Position numbers and translations under genes: made by a program. A stretch of 64,000 nucleotides of DNA. It comes from Pyrus communis. Taxonomy: Eukaryota; Streptophyta; Magnoliopsida; Rosales; Rosaceae. Every line of letters starts with the position of its first letter. Position 1 is the stretch's first letter. The stretch is from assembly GCF_963583255.1 (NCBI RefSeq), contig NC_084805.1, forward strand, positions 2,248,560 to 2,312,559, given 5' to 3'. This document shows positions 35,549 to 46,150 of the stretch, piece after piece. The notes under the pieces were generated by a model, which saw only the letters and a list, made by a program, of their open reading frames with translations, was not told where the DNA came from and did no database searches.

Positions 35549-35799
35549 GATTACGTATTTTACTAAGTATGCCAAATAAATTGATTTCAAAGTAGGCGTT
35601 GACTCATCTTCCTTGACTCGCCTACTGATCTTCGCAATCTCCTCATTCATACTCAGTCAAACCCACCTTCCACGCAACCCCGTTTCTTCCATTGCAGCCT
35701 GCTCCCTTCCTCCCCTTCTCCTACCCCACATCGATCATATATCTCTCTCACCAAACCCCCTCTTTTGCTAGTTATACCCCCCTCTCCCGATCAATTTCA

Positions 35800-36933
35800 A
35801 TGTATATGGACAAACCTGTCCAAGCCGTCCTCGCAGCTACCGGCGGCTTCTTCGTCGTAACCCTCATCCTCGCCGCCGTCTACCTCGTCTGCAAGGACTG
35901 CAAACCCAAATCCACCAGCTCCCGCCCCGCCCGCCCCGCCCGCCCCGCCGGTCCCCTCCGCAACCCGGTCGCCCTCTCCGCCATCATCGTCGACGAGAGT
36001 ACCTCCTTCGATCCGTGCCTCAAGTTCTCCATGGAAGAAGTCGTCAAGGCCACCAAGAACTTCTCCGCCGATCTCGTTGTCGGTGACGGAGGCTTCGGCC
36101 TTGTCTACAAGGCCCAACTCTCCGACGGCCTCACCGTCGCGATCAAGAAGCTGGATCCCGACGCGTTCCAAGGGTTTCGGGAATTTCAGGCCGAGATGGA
36201 AACCCTAGGTAAGCTCCGCCACCCCAACATCGTCAAGATTTTAGGATACTGCGTCTCCGGCGCCGACAGGATATTAATTTATGAGTTTATTTCAAAGGGA
36301 AATCTCGACCGTTGGCTTAATGACTCGTGGTCGTCGGACGGCGACGGTTATGAGGACGGGCCGGGGTTGAGATTACCGTTATCTTGGAAAACGCGGATTA
36401 AGATCGTTAGGGGAGTGGCGAATGGGTTGGCATATTTGCATGGGCTTGAAAAGCCCATTATTCATAGGGATATTAAGGCCAGCAATGTGTTGTTGGACAA
36501 AGACTTTGAGGCCCATATTGCTGATTTTGGGCTGGCCAGAAGTATGGACTCCTCCCGGTCTCACGTGTCGACGCAATTTGCCGGCACGATGGGTTACATG
36601 CCCCCGGAATACAAGGAAGGGTTAACGGTGGCCACCGTGAGGGCGGACGTGTTTAGCTTTGGGATCTTAATGTTGGAGGTTGCGACCGGGAGGCGGCCAA
36701 ATTTGCCTACGATGCACGAGGGGAACCAAATGGGGTTGGTGGAATGGGCTAGGGAAATGGTGGAACAAAATCGGCAAATGGAAATGGTGGATTCAAGCAT
36801 TTCGAATGAGGATTTGGATGAAGGAGAAGTGAAGGAGTATTTTAACATTGCTACTATATGTGCTCGTGAGATTTCAAGAGATAGGCCCGCCATGAAAGAA
36901 GTCATTGAAATGTTGGACCAAATTTCGACATGA
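35800..36933 (+). CDS. Membrane-anchored receptor-like protein kinase without ectodomain
   Basis: Intronless, 377 residues from the ATG at 35800; no earlier in-frame ATG exists, and MYM allows a start at residue 3. One membrane span (about 9-31) follows only eight residues, then a basic, Pro/Arg-rich linker (RPARPARPAGP). The kinase domain runs about 88-374: glycine loop GDGGFG (95-100), ATP lysine K116 (VAIKK), HRD at 222-224 with IKASNVLL, DFG at 242-244, and GTMGYMPPEY. It is an RD kinase with every catalytic residue present, so probably active on Ser/Thr. The kinase resembles those of LRR-type receptor kinases (LRR X group), but leucine-rich repeats are absent. It probably acts on the cytoplasmic side of the plasma membrane as a partner of other receptors; ligand and partner are unknown. 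The first 250 bp are unusually GC-rich. Confidence 0.9.
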   Translation: MYMDKPVQAVLAATGGFFVVTLILAAVYLVCKDCKPKSTSSRPARPARPAGPLRNPVALSAIIVDESTSFDPCLKFSMEEVVKATKNFSADLVVGDGGFGLVYKAQLSDGLTVAIKKLDPDAFQGFREFQAEMETLGKLRHPNIVKILGYCVSGADRILIYEFISKGNLDRWLNDSWSSDGDGYEDGPGLRLPLSWKTRIKIVRGVANGLAYLHGLEKPIIHRDIKASNVLLDKDFEAHIADFGLARSMDSSRSHVSTQFAGTMGYMPPEYKEGLTVATVRADVFSFGILMLEVATGRRPNLPTMHEGNQMGLVEWAREMVEQNRQMEMVDSSISNEDLDEGEVKEYFNIATICAREISRDRPAMKEVIEMLDQIST

Positions 36934-37930
36934 ATATTTTCAGTACATTTTTTGTTGTTTTGAGTAGTGTTTGTTTATTTTATGGGATATTGAATAATGT
37001 TGCTTGGAGCGTTCATGAAAGGGGATGTGAATGTGATGTTGAGCCAAATAACCAATGGAATGTCACAAGTAGGAGAATTATTACTTAAATTGTGTCATTT
37101 CTATCTCAAGATTGTATTTAGGCACGTAAAACTGACACGACAAATTCTTTAATACAAGTGAGTCTCTCGTATATAATGGTTGAGGTGATCTCTAATAAAG
37201 AATTTTAGTTTTGTGTGTCCAAATAAAATTACTGTTTTTGTTTACAAGTCCTTTTATGAATGGTGATGCCAAGATCCCAACTCAAGGATGAGAGGATCCT
37301 TTTATAATTATAATAATTATGTTGTATGGTATGTAACTTCCTTCGAAGATCGTTTATATCGAATGTGATTTTCATGCTATAAATGGTGGGTTACTTTGAT
37401 GATTAAAGTCTCTCTTCAACTTATTATCTTCCGGGCTTAAACTCATTCCCTCCCATTTATTATAGATTAGTATAAAATATTGTTTATAGTAATATATAAA
37501 AACATGATCGTCGTGCTTTTGGTTGAACTCATAAATTGGTTAAGATTGTTTTTGGACGAGAATTAATTTATGCCGCACAAGAAAGGGAAGAAGAATACTA
37601 TAAGGTAATGTTAGGAAGACTAAAATTTTAAACTAAATTGTCTAAACCAAATGATGTGAGCAATTAACATCATGATATTACCAACTAGGTGTTGCAAAAA
37701 GAAAAGAACTCCCTAACCCTAGAGAACGAATAAAACCGAGCAGCGTTAGTCCAATCTATTTCCAATGGGAGTATATACTCGAGATATCAATAAGCATGAA
37801 TCTTGTCGAGTTAAGTTGTGTGTTGTTTAATTATTGTTGTAGTTTGAAATAATTCCATAATATCAAGTCTCGCTTTAAGTGAGTAGGCCGGAACTTCATA
37901 TTCGCTACCTTGAGCTGTAGCATGATAAAC
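36934..37930. other. 3' flank of the kinase gene and intergenic DNA, no gene
   Basis: AT-rich sequence with no coherent open frame on either strand. Confidence 0.45.
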
Positions 37931-37931
37931 T

Positions 37932-38095
37932 TTTGGGAATTTTAACGAAAAACTTTCGGGACTATTCACTTTAACAAAAAACCACATTTTACACTAAAAA
38001 GTTAATCCTAGTACTATTCACTTTCCCCTTTATTTTGTTCTTATCATTAAAGCTCAAAGTTTTCAAGCCATTTTCATTAATTGTCCTTAAACTTT
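37932..38095 (+). repeat. MITE-like dispersed repeat, TTTTAACGAAAA family, second copy
   Basis: It matches 19286-19440 from TTTTAACGAAAA through CACTAAAAAGTTAATCC and TAGTACTATTCACT to TTTTCATTAATTGTCC. Confidence 0.72.
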
Positions 38096-38154
38096 ATAGG
38101 CTTAACAAGATGCACTATCAACATCACTGATATTATCTGAACTTAACCATCTAG

Positions 38155-39252
38155 ATGTTGGGTAGAAATGGGCAACAGTTATGGCAGGTGGGTAACCGCG
38201 GTTATTTACCTATAACCGTTTAAGTCCTTACCCGCATAACTGTTTACCCGTTGGGAAATTGCATAAATAATTATACTCATACCCATAATTACGTACCCAT
38301 TTAACTGTAACTGCATACCTGTTTATCCATTTACCAGTTTTTAACCATTTACCATTTTTACCCATGTACCATTTTTTTACCTATCTGCACGTTTTTTTTA
38401 ACCCATTTATAGGTGTTTCAATTTTTAAGTTCTCATACCATTCCAATAATTGAAATTATAGTTTAGAGATATTTGCAACTACATGCACCTTTTTGCTCGG
38501 TCCAATCAATTCAAGTTTCTTATTAATTAATGCAAGTTAACTTTTTTTTCTTTAAACAATCCCCTTAAGCCTTACAAAACTTATTTGCCCTTTTCTGTGA
38601 AGATCAATTGAAGGGAATTTTATATGTGCCCTACAATTTGCACCTTATACCTCACAACTTATTGGAATAAGAAGGGAATGCCGTGAATTTGTAGGGTATG
38701 CTGCAAGTTACTTAAGAAAAGTGAATCAGTAAGAAATCAAACGCTATTGGCCTGGCGTGCAGTCTGGATTGTAATAACCATGTTTCATGCCCTTATTCAA
38801 GTAAAGCTCTGATCAAGTCATTTGGCTCCGTTGGAAGCCACTAACTCTCACAGCATTTCCATTAACAAGAGAATCGAGTTTCGTTTTCCATCTGATCCTC
38901 TAAGTTTTATCAAATCATGTGACCTTTCGGGATCACACTAAGTATATTTGGATAGAGCTTGATTCCGCGAAAGCATAGGCGAAAACCATTCATGAATCAG
39001 AATTATAATGAAAGAGATTTAAGCAAGTGAAGGAAAGGGTAAAATGTTCATTTGAACCAATAAATGGTTAAACGGATACCCGTTTATAACCCTAGATAAT
39101 ACTCATAATCACCTATTTAAATTTCACTGGTAAACGATTATACCCATAACCGTTTATTTGTTTAAACGGACATCCGTAACCGTGAATTTTAAATGGGAGG
39201 GTAACCATGGTTACCCATATCCGGGAATATTTTGCCCATCTCTAATGTTGAA
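38155..39252. mobile_element. Non-autonomous hAT-type element, 1082 bp
   Basis: The element spans 38163-39244. The left end TAGAAATGGGCAAC and the right end, which on the minus strand reads TAGAGATGGGCAAA, form a terminal inverted repeat. The flanking 8-mers ATGTTGGG and ATGTTGAA agree at six of eight positions, as for an aged hAT duplication. Both subterminal zones repeat CCGTTTACC-like and ACCCGTTTA-like words many times. No transposase is encoded. A stretch at 38938-39050 resembles part of the solo LTR at 55204. Confidence 0.82.
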
Positions 39253-39372
39253 TTTTATCACAAAAACCCCTAATAATATTTAAAATAAAAACTCCATATA
39301 TTAATTATGTATTATTTTAATATATTTCCTATATGCGGTTCTATTCTCCAACACAGCATAAGATAACCAACC

Positions 39373-40013
39373 TTGGACACTAGGGGTGGGTTCAAAAAAC
39401 CGAAAACCGAACCGGACCGAGGCCGAAAAAAACCGAACAAAAAAAAAACCGAACCGAAATTGGCAAACCGAACCGAACCGAATCTGACCAGTTCGGTTTC
39501 GGTTTTTGAGGCTCGGAAACCGAACCGAACCGATATATATATATATGTATATATATAATTTTTTTGAATATTTATAAATAGTTTAGTCATACAATCATAA
39601 CAAAACAGAACTTGTTGCCAAGTTGGTTTCAGTGAAACTTTACAAGCATGGAGGCATGGGTTCGAACCCTCATGCCTCCAGGATTTGTGAGATTATTTTT
39701 AATTTTTTAATCTTTTTAACAAAACCCTTAACTATAACCCTAACCCTCCTCCTCCTTATTTTTCATTCCGCCTGGCCTCTTAATATGAATGTGAACTTTC
39801 ATATTTCCTTTTTTTTTTTTAAATAATTTTGGAGGGAGAAAAAAAAAAAAAAAAAACCGAAAAAAACCGAAACCGAACCGAGAAAAACCGAACCGAAAAA
39901 AAACCGAACCGAAAAAAACCGAAAAAAAATTGAACCGAACCGAAATTTCGGTTCGGTTTCGGTTTTGAGAAAAAACCGAACCGATTAGAACCGAACCCAG
40001 CCCTATTGGACAC
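39373..40013. mobile_element. hAT-type MITE with perfect 8-bp target duplication
   Basis: The element spans 39381-40005. It starts TAGGGGTGGGTTC and on the minus strand starts TAGGGCTGGGTTC. It is flanked on both sides by TTGGACAC (39373-39380 and 40006-40013). Both arms are built of dozens of CCGAACCGAA and CCGAAAAAAA repeats, in inverted orientation, which can pair. The centre contains a tRNA-like segment. Confidence 0.93.
39613..39680 (+). other. tRNA-like segment in the centre of the hAT MITE
   Basis: TTGCCAAGTTGG resembles an A box, GGGTTCGAACCC is a perfect palindromic B box, and GAGGCATG and CATGCCTC can pair around it like a T arm. No amino-acid identity can be assigned, so it is a relic and not a working tRNA. 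Confidence 0.5.
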
Positions 40014-40328
40014 ACATGTTTTACAACATCATCTTAGGAGCCGGAAACAGAAGCCCACCCTCGACAAATCCCACATATCAAGTTTCTCCACTTCTATTGG
40101 AAGCTAGTAAACAAAAGCCACTCTTTTCTAGCAAAAATCATTTGAACTGCGACTCTCAAATCGCAAAAAAAAAAAAAATATAGGTATTATGTTTTTCCGG
40201 TAACAAAAGATAATATCCAACCCCACAGACTAGTTAGTTAGTCTCGCTATAATCGCTATGAGGTCAATATGGTAGTTCTTTAGCATAGTACTTGAGGTAA
40301 GTTGATTGAGTTTGTTAGGTATACTGGA

Positions 40329-40524
40329 AAATGGTGCATTTTTTTTTTTTTAGTACATCGATATTTTTACATTAGAGGAAGAAGGAGTTCAGCTAAGCCA
40401 CACAATGAGCAGCATAATTTGGTATCGAATCCGCCATCAATGAGAGTCGAACCTAAGACCTCTCACTTCTAAGCGAATAGGATACCATCAGACCATAATA
40501 TTAAATAGCGGTAAATAGTGCATT
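40329..40524 (-). mobile_element. SINE inserted on the minus strand, 12-bp target duplication
   Basis: The body spans 40341-40512 and ends (in minus sense) in a run of A. Minus-strand GTGAGAGGTCTTAGGTTCGA contains a B box. The flanks AAATGGTGCATT and AAATAGTGCATT agree at 11 of 12 positions. The sequence resembles the plant Au SINE type, like the copy at 44359. Confidence 0.82.
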
Positions 40525-40547
40525 AAGATAAAGGGATTTAGGGTGCG

Positions 40548-41697
40548 TTTGTTGCATCAGACTGTTCCGGACTGGACTAGCTGCAGGGACTAAGCTGGAC
40601 TCTTAGATTAGACTAAGCTGGACTAACTTAGTGAAGCGTTTGATGCAGTGTCGGACCAAGAAGCAGGATAATTAAAACAGTGTTGTTACCAGTTTAATGT
40701 TTGCTTAGATTAGAACTACATTATTGTTCTATTTTAATTGCTTTTTATATTAAAGATATTATTAAAATTAATAATATTGGATTAGAGTGAGACTCAATAA
40801 AAATATAAAAACCAATTTTTCTTGCCAATGAAAGAAACATACATAATTCAGGATGTGTTTGTTGTACCGGACTATCTTGGATTGAACTAACTTTTGGGAC
40901 TAAATTAGACTGATTTGGCTTAGACTCCGCTGGATAAGAATAGTGAAGTGTTTAGCGTTCAAATACTTATTAATTCATTTTACTATTAGTAATACACCTT
41001 TTTTATCTTAAAAAAAAACAAAATACAACTATTTTTATTTGACTCTCTCTCTCTTGCCCCGTCTCTCTCTCTTTTCTTCATTCATTTGCTTTGGTTCTTC
41101 ACGCCGAGATTCGCTCCCAGTAAAACTCAAACCAGAAAAAATAAAACCCACATTTTTTCGTCTTTGCATTTGCTTTCTCTTGAATTCAAACCTATATTTT
41201 TCTTCTTTTAATTTACTTACTTTCTCTTCAAATCAAACTCAGACAAATCCCCAATTTTTTTTTTCAATTTGTAGAGGCTTCGTCGGATCGTCAGATCTGC
41301 AAATTCATTTCAATCGACCTCTCCAAATCAACGTCAATTGATCTTGCAGAAGAAAGAGACAAACTTGTTGGCGCATCTTCCTGGCAAAGCTCTTGGTAAA
41401 CTCGAGTAGGGCGCGACGGTTGATGCGGGATCTGGAAGAAGAAGCAAGTTGAGGAAGACAAAGACAAAGTGAGTTGAGGAAGACGAAGACCAAGCAGACG
41501 AATCGAAGCGATGGTCTTCGCAGTCCCATCCTTTTTGGGCGTTCTCGCTAAGACCGGTTAGTGAAGAGTTTAGTTGGCACGAGTCCGACGTAGTCCCATT
41601 AAACACAATCCTGGCTCGCACCAAACACGGGATTAATATTCTTAGTAAGCCAGTCCAATCCAGTAATACTTAGTGAGTGCAAACAAACACGCCCTTA
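40548..41697. mobile_element. PIF/Harbinger-type non-autonomous element, TTA duplication
   Basis: The element spans 40551-41694. The left end GGGTGCGTTTGTTGCA and the right end, on the minus strand GGGCGTGTTTGTTTGCA, are inverted repeats flanked by TTA on both sides. A second left-end-like sequence GATGTGTTTGTTGTACCGGA at 40853 shows nesting or internal duplication. The interior at 41039-41530 is a pyrimidine-rich block followed by a GAAGAAG-rich block that may be captured host sequence; no protein was recognised. Confidence 0.8.
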
Positions 41698-42013
41698 GGG
41701 CCTAGATAGAAGGATGGTTTTTTCTCTATTGCCTAATTGTTATAAGAGTTTTTATCTCTCATGATATTGCTGGGAGCACTAAATGCACTGATTTCTATGG
41801 GTCATGTGTTTCTTTCAACATTGCCTTGCAACATTTGTGATTATTATTTTCTATTTTCATATCTCTATTTTCATATAACATTTTCTTGTGGTCATGTTCT
41901 TCATCTATATAAATAGTGTATTTAATACTTTCATGAATATAGACCACATAGCAATTATCGAAACCAATAAAAGCCATTAAATTACAACATATTAGTCAGA
42001 ACATCTAATCAAA
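41698..42013. other. Intergenic, nothing recognised
   Basis: AT-rich DNA without a gene. Confidence 0.45.
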
Positions 42014-42127
42014 AGTAAACCCTAATTACTACCAGTTTGTACCTGCAAAATAACTCAATGTGAATGAGTTAGTAAACCCTAATTACTACCAGTTTGTACC
42101 TGCAAAATAACTCAATGTGAATGAGTT
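42014..42127 (+). repeat. Perfect two-copy tandem repeat, unit 57 bp
   Basis: AGTAAACCCTAATTACTACC through CTCAATGTGAATGAGTT is present twice, head to tail, apparently without a single difference, which suggests a recent duplication or an assembly artefact. Confidence 0.92.
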
Positions 42128-42455
42128 CGTGCTTCGATCTTCTCTTCTTTTAGTTCCTTATAATTCTCTCTCACAGAAGGAGCGTATTTTAACAAAGTTG
42201 ACTTGAGAAGACAGACCAAAGACATGCCTATATCTGTTAGTAACCACTCCTCTTATCATGGAGTCGGTTACAACCAGTTTCCTAAGAGGTTTCAACCACC
42301 TCTGAATTCAAAACGATTTCATTTAATTTTCCTCTATAATATGAATTAGAATTAAATATGTTTAGTCCAATACTAATATCTATACAATTACTTACATGTC
42401 AAAGCACATATATACCAAAGATAGTTTGGTCTCACTCACATTCAAAGTAAATCTC

Positions 42456-43191
42456 TTAGGCCATCTTCAACTGAAGGGTCCAGATGGCCAGAAGGGCGAA
42501 AATAGCCCTAAAATTGTCTCTAACCGAGGGCCAATCCAAAGGGCACGTGGGCCCCACTGGACAAAAAAGGGCCAAAGGGCTTACCGGCCGGCCCAAACGA
42601 GCCAGCCAGCCAGCCTCAGGCCGGGCTAAAAAATTTGAATCTCAACGGCTAGCTAACGTCAGCTAGTCGTTATTTTTTAATATTTTTTTTTTTTTTGTTT
42701 TTCATAGTTTTTACAGTTTTTTTTTGGCCAAAAATTTAAAAATAACATTTAATTAAGGCACAGAAAAGTGATTGGTTCTATGTGGGGATGTTGCTTTTAT
42801 AAACATGTTTGATTGCTCAAACCTCTCCCACAGCCGATGTGGGACAAATATAACGGGTGCCACACATGCAAGCTTTAGCTTGCTCAATTCTCTTCCGACG
42901 TGGGACAAATATAATGGGTGCCCCAAATATATGTTTCCTATTAGAGATGGTAAATGTGCTTTTAATTTAAGTTGTTGTAGTTTTTAAATTTAAATAATAT
43001 GTTTGGCCCTATGACCCTTTGACCCTCGGTTGGAAATTGGTTTTTGTGACAGGGCTAAAACGAGCCCTATGACCCTCGGTTGGAGATGGTAAAAAATATG
43101 ACCTTGCATTGTTTATTAAAATATTAATTTCTTGGAGGACCTGAGGTCTAAAACAAGCCCTCTGTCCAACCTTCAATTGGAGATAACCTTA
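42456..43191. mobile_element. PIF/Harbinger-type MITE, TTA duplication
   Basis: The element spans 42459-43188. The left end GGCCATCTTCAACTGAAGG pairs with the right end, on the minus strand GGTTATCTCCAATTGAAGG. TTA flanks both sides. Internal copies of GACCCTCGGTTGGA (43020, 43070) and of GTGGGACAAATATAA-GGGTGCC (42840, 42900) are seen. It encodes no protein. Confidence 0.78.
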
Positions 43192-43944
43192 TAGGCTTGG
43201 GAATGGGCTTGGTAATGAGAAATTGTTGCATTTCTAATGTTTGGTAAGAGTGTCTTCAAGAATACTAGGTAAATTTTGGTTATTGTAGCTAGTCAAATCT
43301 ACTACGAACAATATTTGCTATTTTAGCTAAAGTTAAAATGGTTTAATACTATTTTTTCCTAAACTGAACAACGCAAACCCTTTTTCTTCTCTTGAAGGCC
43401 ACAAACAGCACAATTTTATAATTTTTAATATTTAGCAAAAATTTAACTTTTTCTCACCCTAACTAAATTTAGTTAGTTAGTGTTCACTAAATTAAGATAG
43501 CTTGCTTGTTGAAGCTTGAATTTTCTCTGTCTAATGTCATGTTTGAAAAGTAATTTCCTCCACCATTGGAAAATAGAGGGGAAAGTGATGCTCTCTATCT
43601 TGTGGTGCCTAAAATAATCCCAAAAATTCTAGAAGTGACACGTGGATTTTTACTCAAAAAAGACAAGATTGCCCTCATTAAATGGGCAAACTTCTCATAT
43701 ACTTCCACGCGCAGCTCATCACCCCTAAAGGTCCAAACAGCTGAATATGACTGCCCACACCTCACATGCCTGGGGCAAGAAAAAGTCAAGACATTAAAGA
43801 TAAGGATTAATTACCCAAATCTTATCTTTAATACATTCCCAATTGAAGATTGACTTCATTCAAGTAAGTAATCCCTATTTAAATCAATTAGGAATATTCA
43901 CACCATTATCTAAAAATATTATTTCCCATTTAATATCTTGAGAA
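43192..43944. other. Intergenic, no gene supported
   Basis: The 95-residue open frame at 43566-43853 has no family motif and lies in repeat-like sequence with an ACACGTGG G-box-like word at 43639. Confidence 0.4.
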
Positions 43945-44345
43945 TCAGGGCCGTCTCTGAAATTCTAGGGTCCTTGTGCAAAATTTGTAAAAGAGGCCCT
44001 CCTTGAGATAGTTTTAAGTTTTTAAAAAAGTATGACAATGTACTGATACTAGAAAACATTCATTTAAATCAAAACAAAGCCACTTATATAATAAAATTAA
44101 GAAATAGTCATTTTTAGGATGTTATTATTGACATTCAAAATATCTCATTGTACTCCAAGTTTTATATTTAGAAAGAAAAAAAAAAAACTCTTATAAAGAA
44201 TGCACAATGCGGGTTTAAAATGCTAACAAAATCAATTTTTGAATATAGAACATTATTACATGATGTTAGATGGCAAAAATTTAGGGGCCCCTTCAAATTT
44301 GGGGCCTTGTGCGACTGCACCTTTCGCTCTCCCTCAACGCCTCCT
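43945..44345. repeat. Probable degraded transposon with GGGCC/GGCCC ends
   Basis: AGGGCCGTCTCTGAAATTC with GGGTCCTTGTGCAAAATT on the left faces GGGGCCCCTTCAAATTTGGG and CCTTGTGCGACTGCACC on the right. GTCCTTGTGC and GCCTTGTGCG occur at both ends. Borders and class are unclear. Confidence 0.4.
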
Positions 44346-44348
44346 CTG

Positions 44349-44531
44349 TTGAGAATATAGCCACTTAATAATATGGTCTAGTGATATTGCTCATCACTTG
44401 TAAGTGAAAGGTCTTAGATTCAATTCTCGCCAAAAGCGAATTTGAACCACATTATTGCTAGCCCATTGTAAGGCTAAGCCTACCCGACTCGCGTTAGTGT
44501 AGATATATATATATATATATATTGAGAATAT
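44349..44531 (+). mobile_element. SINE (Au-like) with 10-bp target duplication
   Basis: The body spans 44359-44521, flanked by TTGAGAATAT (44349-44358 and 44522-44531). Internal GTAAGTGAAAGGTCTTAGATTC covers a degenerate B box, and GCTAGCCCATTGTAAGGCTA is typical of Au SINEs. The tail is GTTAGTGTAGAT followed by (AT)n instead of poly(A) or poly(T). Confidence 0.85.
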
Positions 44532-45595
44532 TCTCTCCATAAACCTTGGCCAATAGGATGCTGTTGGATGTCTGACTCGAGCCTATATGACATGACTGAT
44601 CAATAGAAATACTCTAATGCTTCACCTTTGTCATATATTCCATACATCTCATGTGTAGGGTAAAACCCTACACCATGGCCGGCCCCTCCTCTTATAAATA
44701 CCTCAATCTTTACCAAATTTCGATAAGTTTTTGCTACCCCTAAAAGTCCTAAACACTTACTCTTTTCAAAGAAACTACCTTAGGTATGGGAGATCCACTG
44801 GCCTAACCTCCCATCTCGTGGACGCATGAGGCTTAGGTCTTTGATCAAAGCTGTTGATTGTTTTGCAAGTGTATTTTCGTCAAGAGTGAAGATGGTGAAA
44901 ATTTACATCGACATATCCAACCTTGGGAAACAATTTCCATCTCATGGGAAACCAACTTAAGCATTACTTACTTTCTTCTATGACAAACCTACCCTCATTA
45001 ATAAGTAAAAATTAATACCTAATATATAAAAAAGTGTATTTCCTTGTTTCTTCCCTCTCACTGCCAAACACAGGAAAGAAAATTTCCATTTCTCATCCCA
45101 TACGAAAAGGAATGAGATATCATCTGCCATCAATTCATGTTTGCTTACCAAACGTATACGTAGCCTAATAAAAAAGGACAACGTTATGATATTAAAGATG
45201 TTATAGGGTACGCGGGAAATAAAGTAATATTCATGAAGCAATTGTTCAAACGCCAAACGTTTTGATTGCTACAAGTTAAACAAACTGCAATTGGCATGAA
45301 AACTTGTTCTAACGCCTCATTAACAGCAAAGCAATCGACATGAAACAAACTGCACCAATATTAATATATGATGTAGGTTAATCAAATTTGACTGAAGTAA
45401 CGACTCAGACTACATTGAATCTAAATACCAATTAAAGTGATAGTCTTTAAACACAACACTGGTTCTCCACCTTCTACGCTCCTAAATTTAGACCTATACC
45501 CTTCATGGGTAGCTTACATATATGATACTCCATTCATTCATTGCTTGACTCGACCAAATATATTGTTTTTACTATAGCATCCATACAAAAATCAT
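44532..45595. other. Intergenic and upstream region of the second inhibitor gene
   Basis: A TATAAATACC word at 44693 in sequence like an LTR leader suggests retroelement debris. No gene was recognised, and no convincing TATA box was fixed for the inhibitor gene. Confidence 0.4.
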
Positions 45596-46150
45596 ATGGA
45601 CTCCCGAATCTGTTACGTAATGTTTATTGCTTCCTTGCTTTTATGTCTCTCCTTATCTCCAGCGCCATTTGCAAATGCAAGAGCTTCTCCAATAGTCAGA
45701 GGTGTTTGCAAGCAAGCCCGAGACAAATTAGGACGAGACTATAAGCAATGCATAAGGGCTCTTTGGCGAGATACTCCAGTTCGATTAGCTTCTAATCTCA
45801 AAGATCTTGACATAGCCATTCTTAAATTAGCACTAGCAAATGCAGGACAAAGCAAAGCTTTCTTTGAAAGTATGCTCAACACCACCAACAGTGTTAAAGG
45901 CACCAAAGCTATAAAGCAGTGTGTACGTTCACATGATTTTGCGTTAGGGGGTTTCGTTTTCACAATACAAGGAGTCAGTGACGGTGACAAATCAAGCTCT
46001 GAAGTCCTCACACAGGTCCAAGATGAATTTGTTGGTTGCGAAAGAGCGTTGACCCTTGATAGAGTTCAGCTTCCTAATTTATTATCTGCAAAACATTTTT
46101 TGACCATATTATTCAGAGATGTTGCATTACTTGTTACTTCTCAGTTATGA
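45596..46150 (+). CDS. Invertase/pectin methylesterase inhibitor-family protein
   Basis: Intronless, 184 residues. A strong N-terminal signal (hydrophobic about 5-24, likely cleavage near ANARA) sends it to the secretory path. The four family cysteines are at 38, 52, 109 and 148 (GVCKQARDKLGRDYKQC; KQCV; FVGCERAL), with the helix-rich core between them. It is the same family as 7406-7939, but the two share little beyond cysteines and the helix pattern, so they are not a recent duplicate pair. Known members bind acid invertases or pectin methylesterases one to one; the target here is not known. The frame is complete and not visibly damaged. Confidence 0.9.
   Translation: MDSRICYVMFIASLLLCLSLSPAPFANARASPIVRGVCKQARDKLGRDYKQCIRALWRDTPVRLASNLKDLDIAILKLALANAGQSKAFFESMLNTTNSVKGTKAIKQCVRSHDFALGGFVFTIQGVSDGDKSSSEVLTQVQDEFVGCERALTLDRVQLPNLLSAKHFLTILFRDVALLVTSQL

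Noticed and set aside
35692..35799. Longer kinase start upstream of 35800
   Set aside because: It would begin with TTG. The first in-frame ATG is at 35800 and the membrane span follows directly.
39720..39760. AACCCTAACCCT telomere-like word
   Set aside because: Only two units inside a MITE; not an interstitial telomere array.
41334..41624. Minus-strand 96-residue open frame
   Set aside because: It lies within the Harbinger-type element, with low-complexity Ser and Leu runs. It is not supported as a gene.
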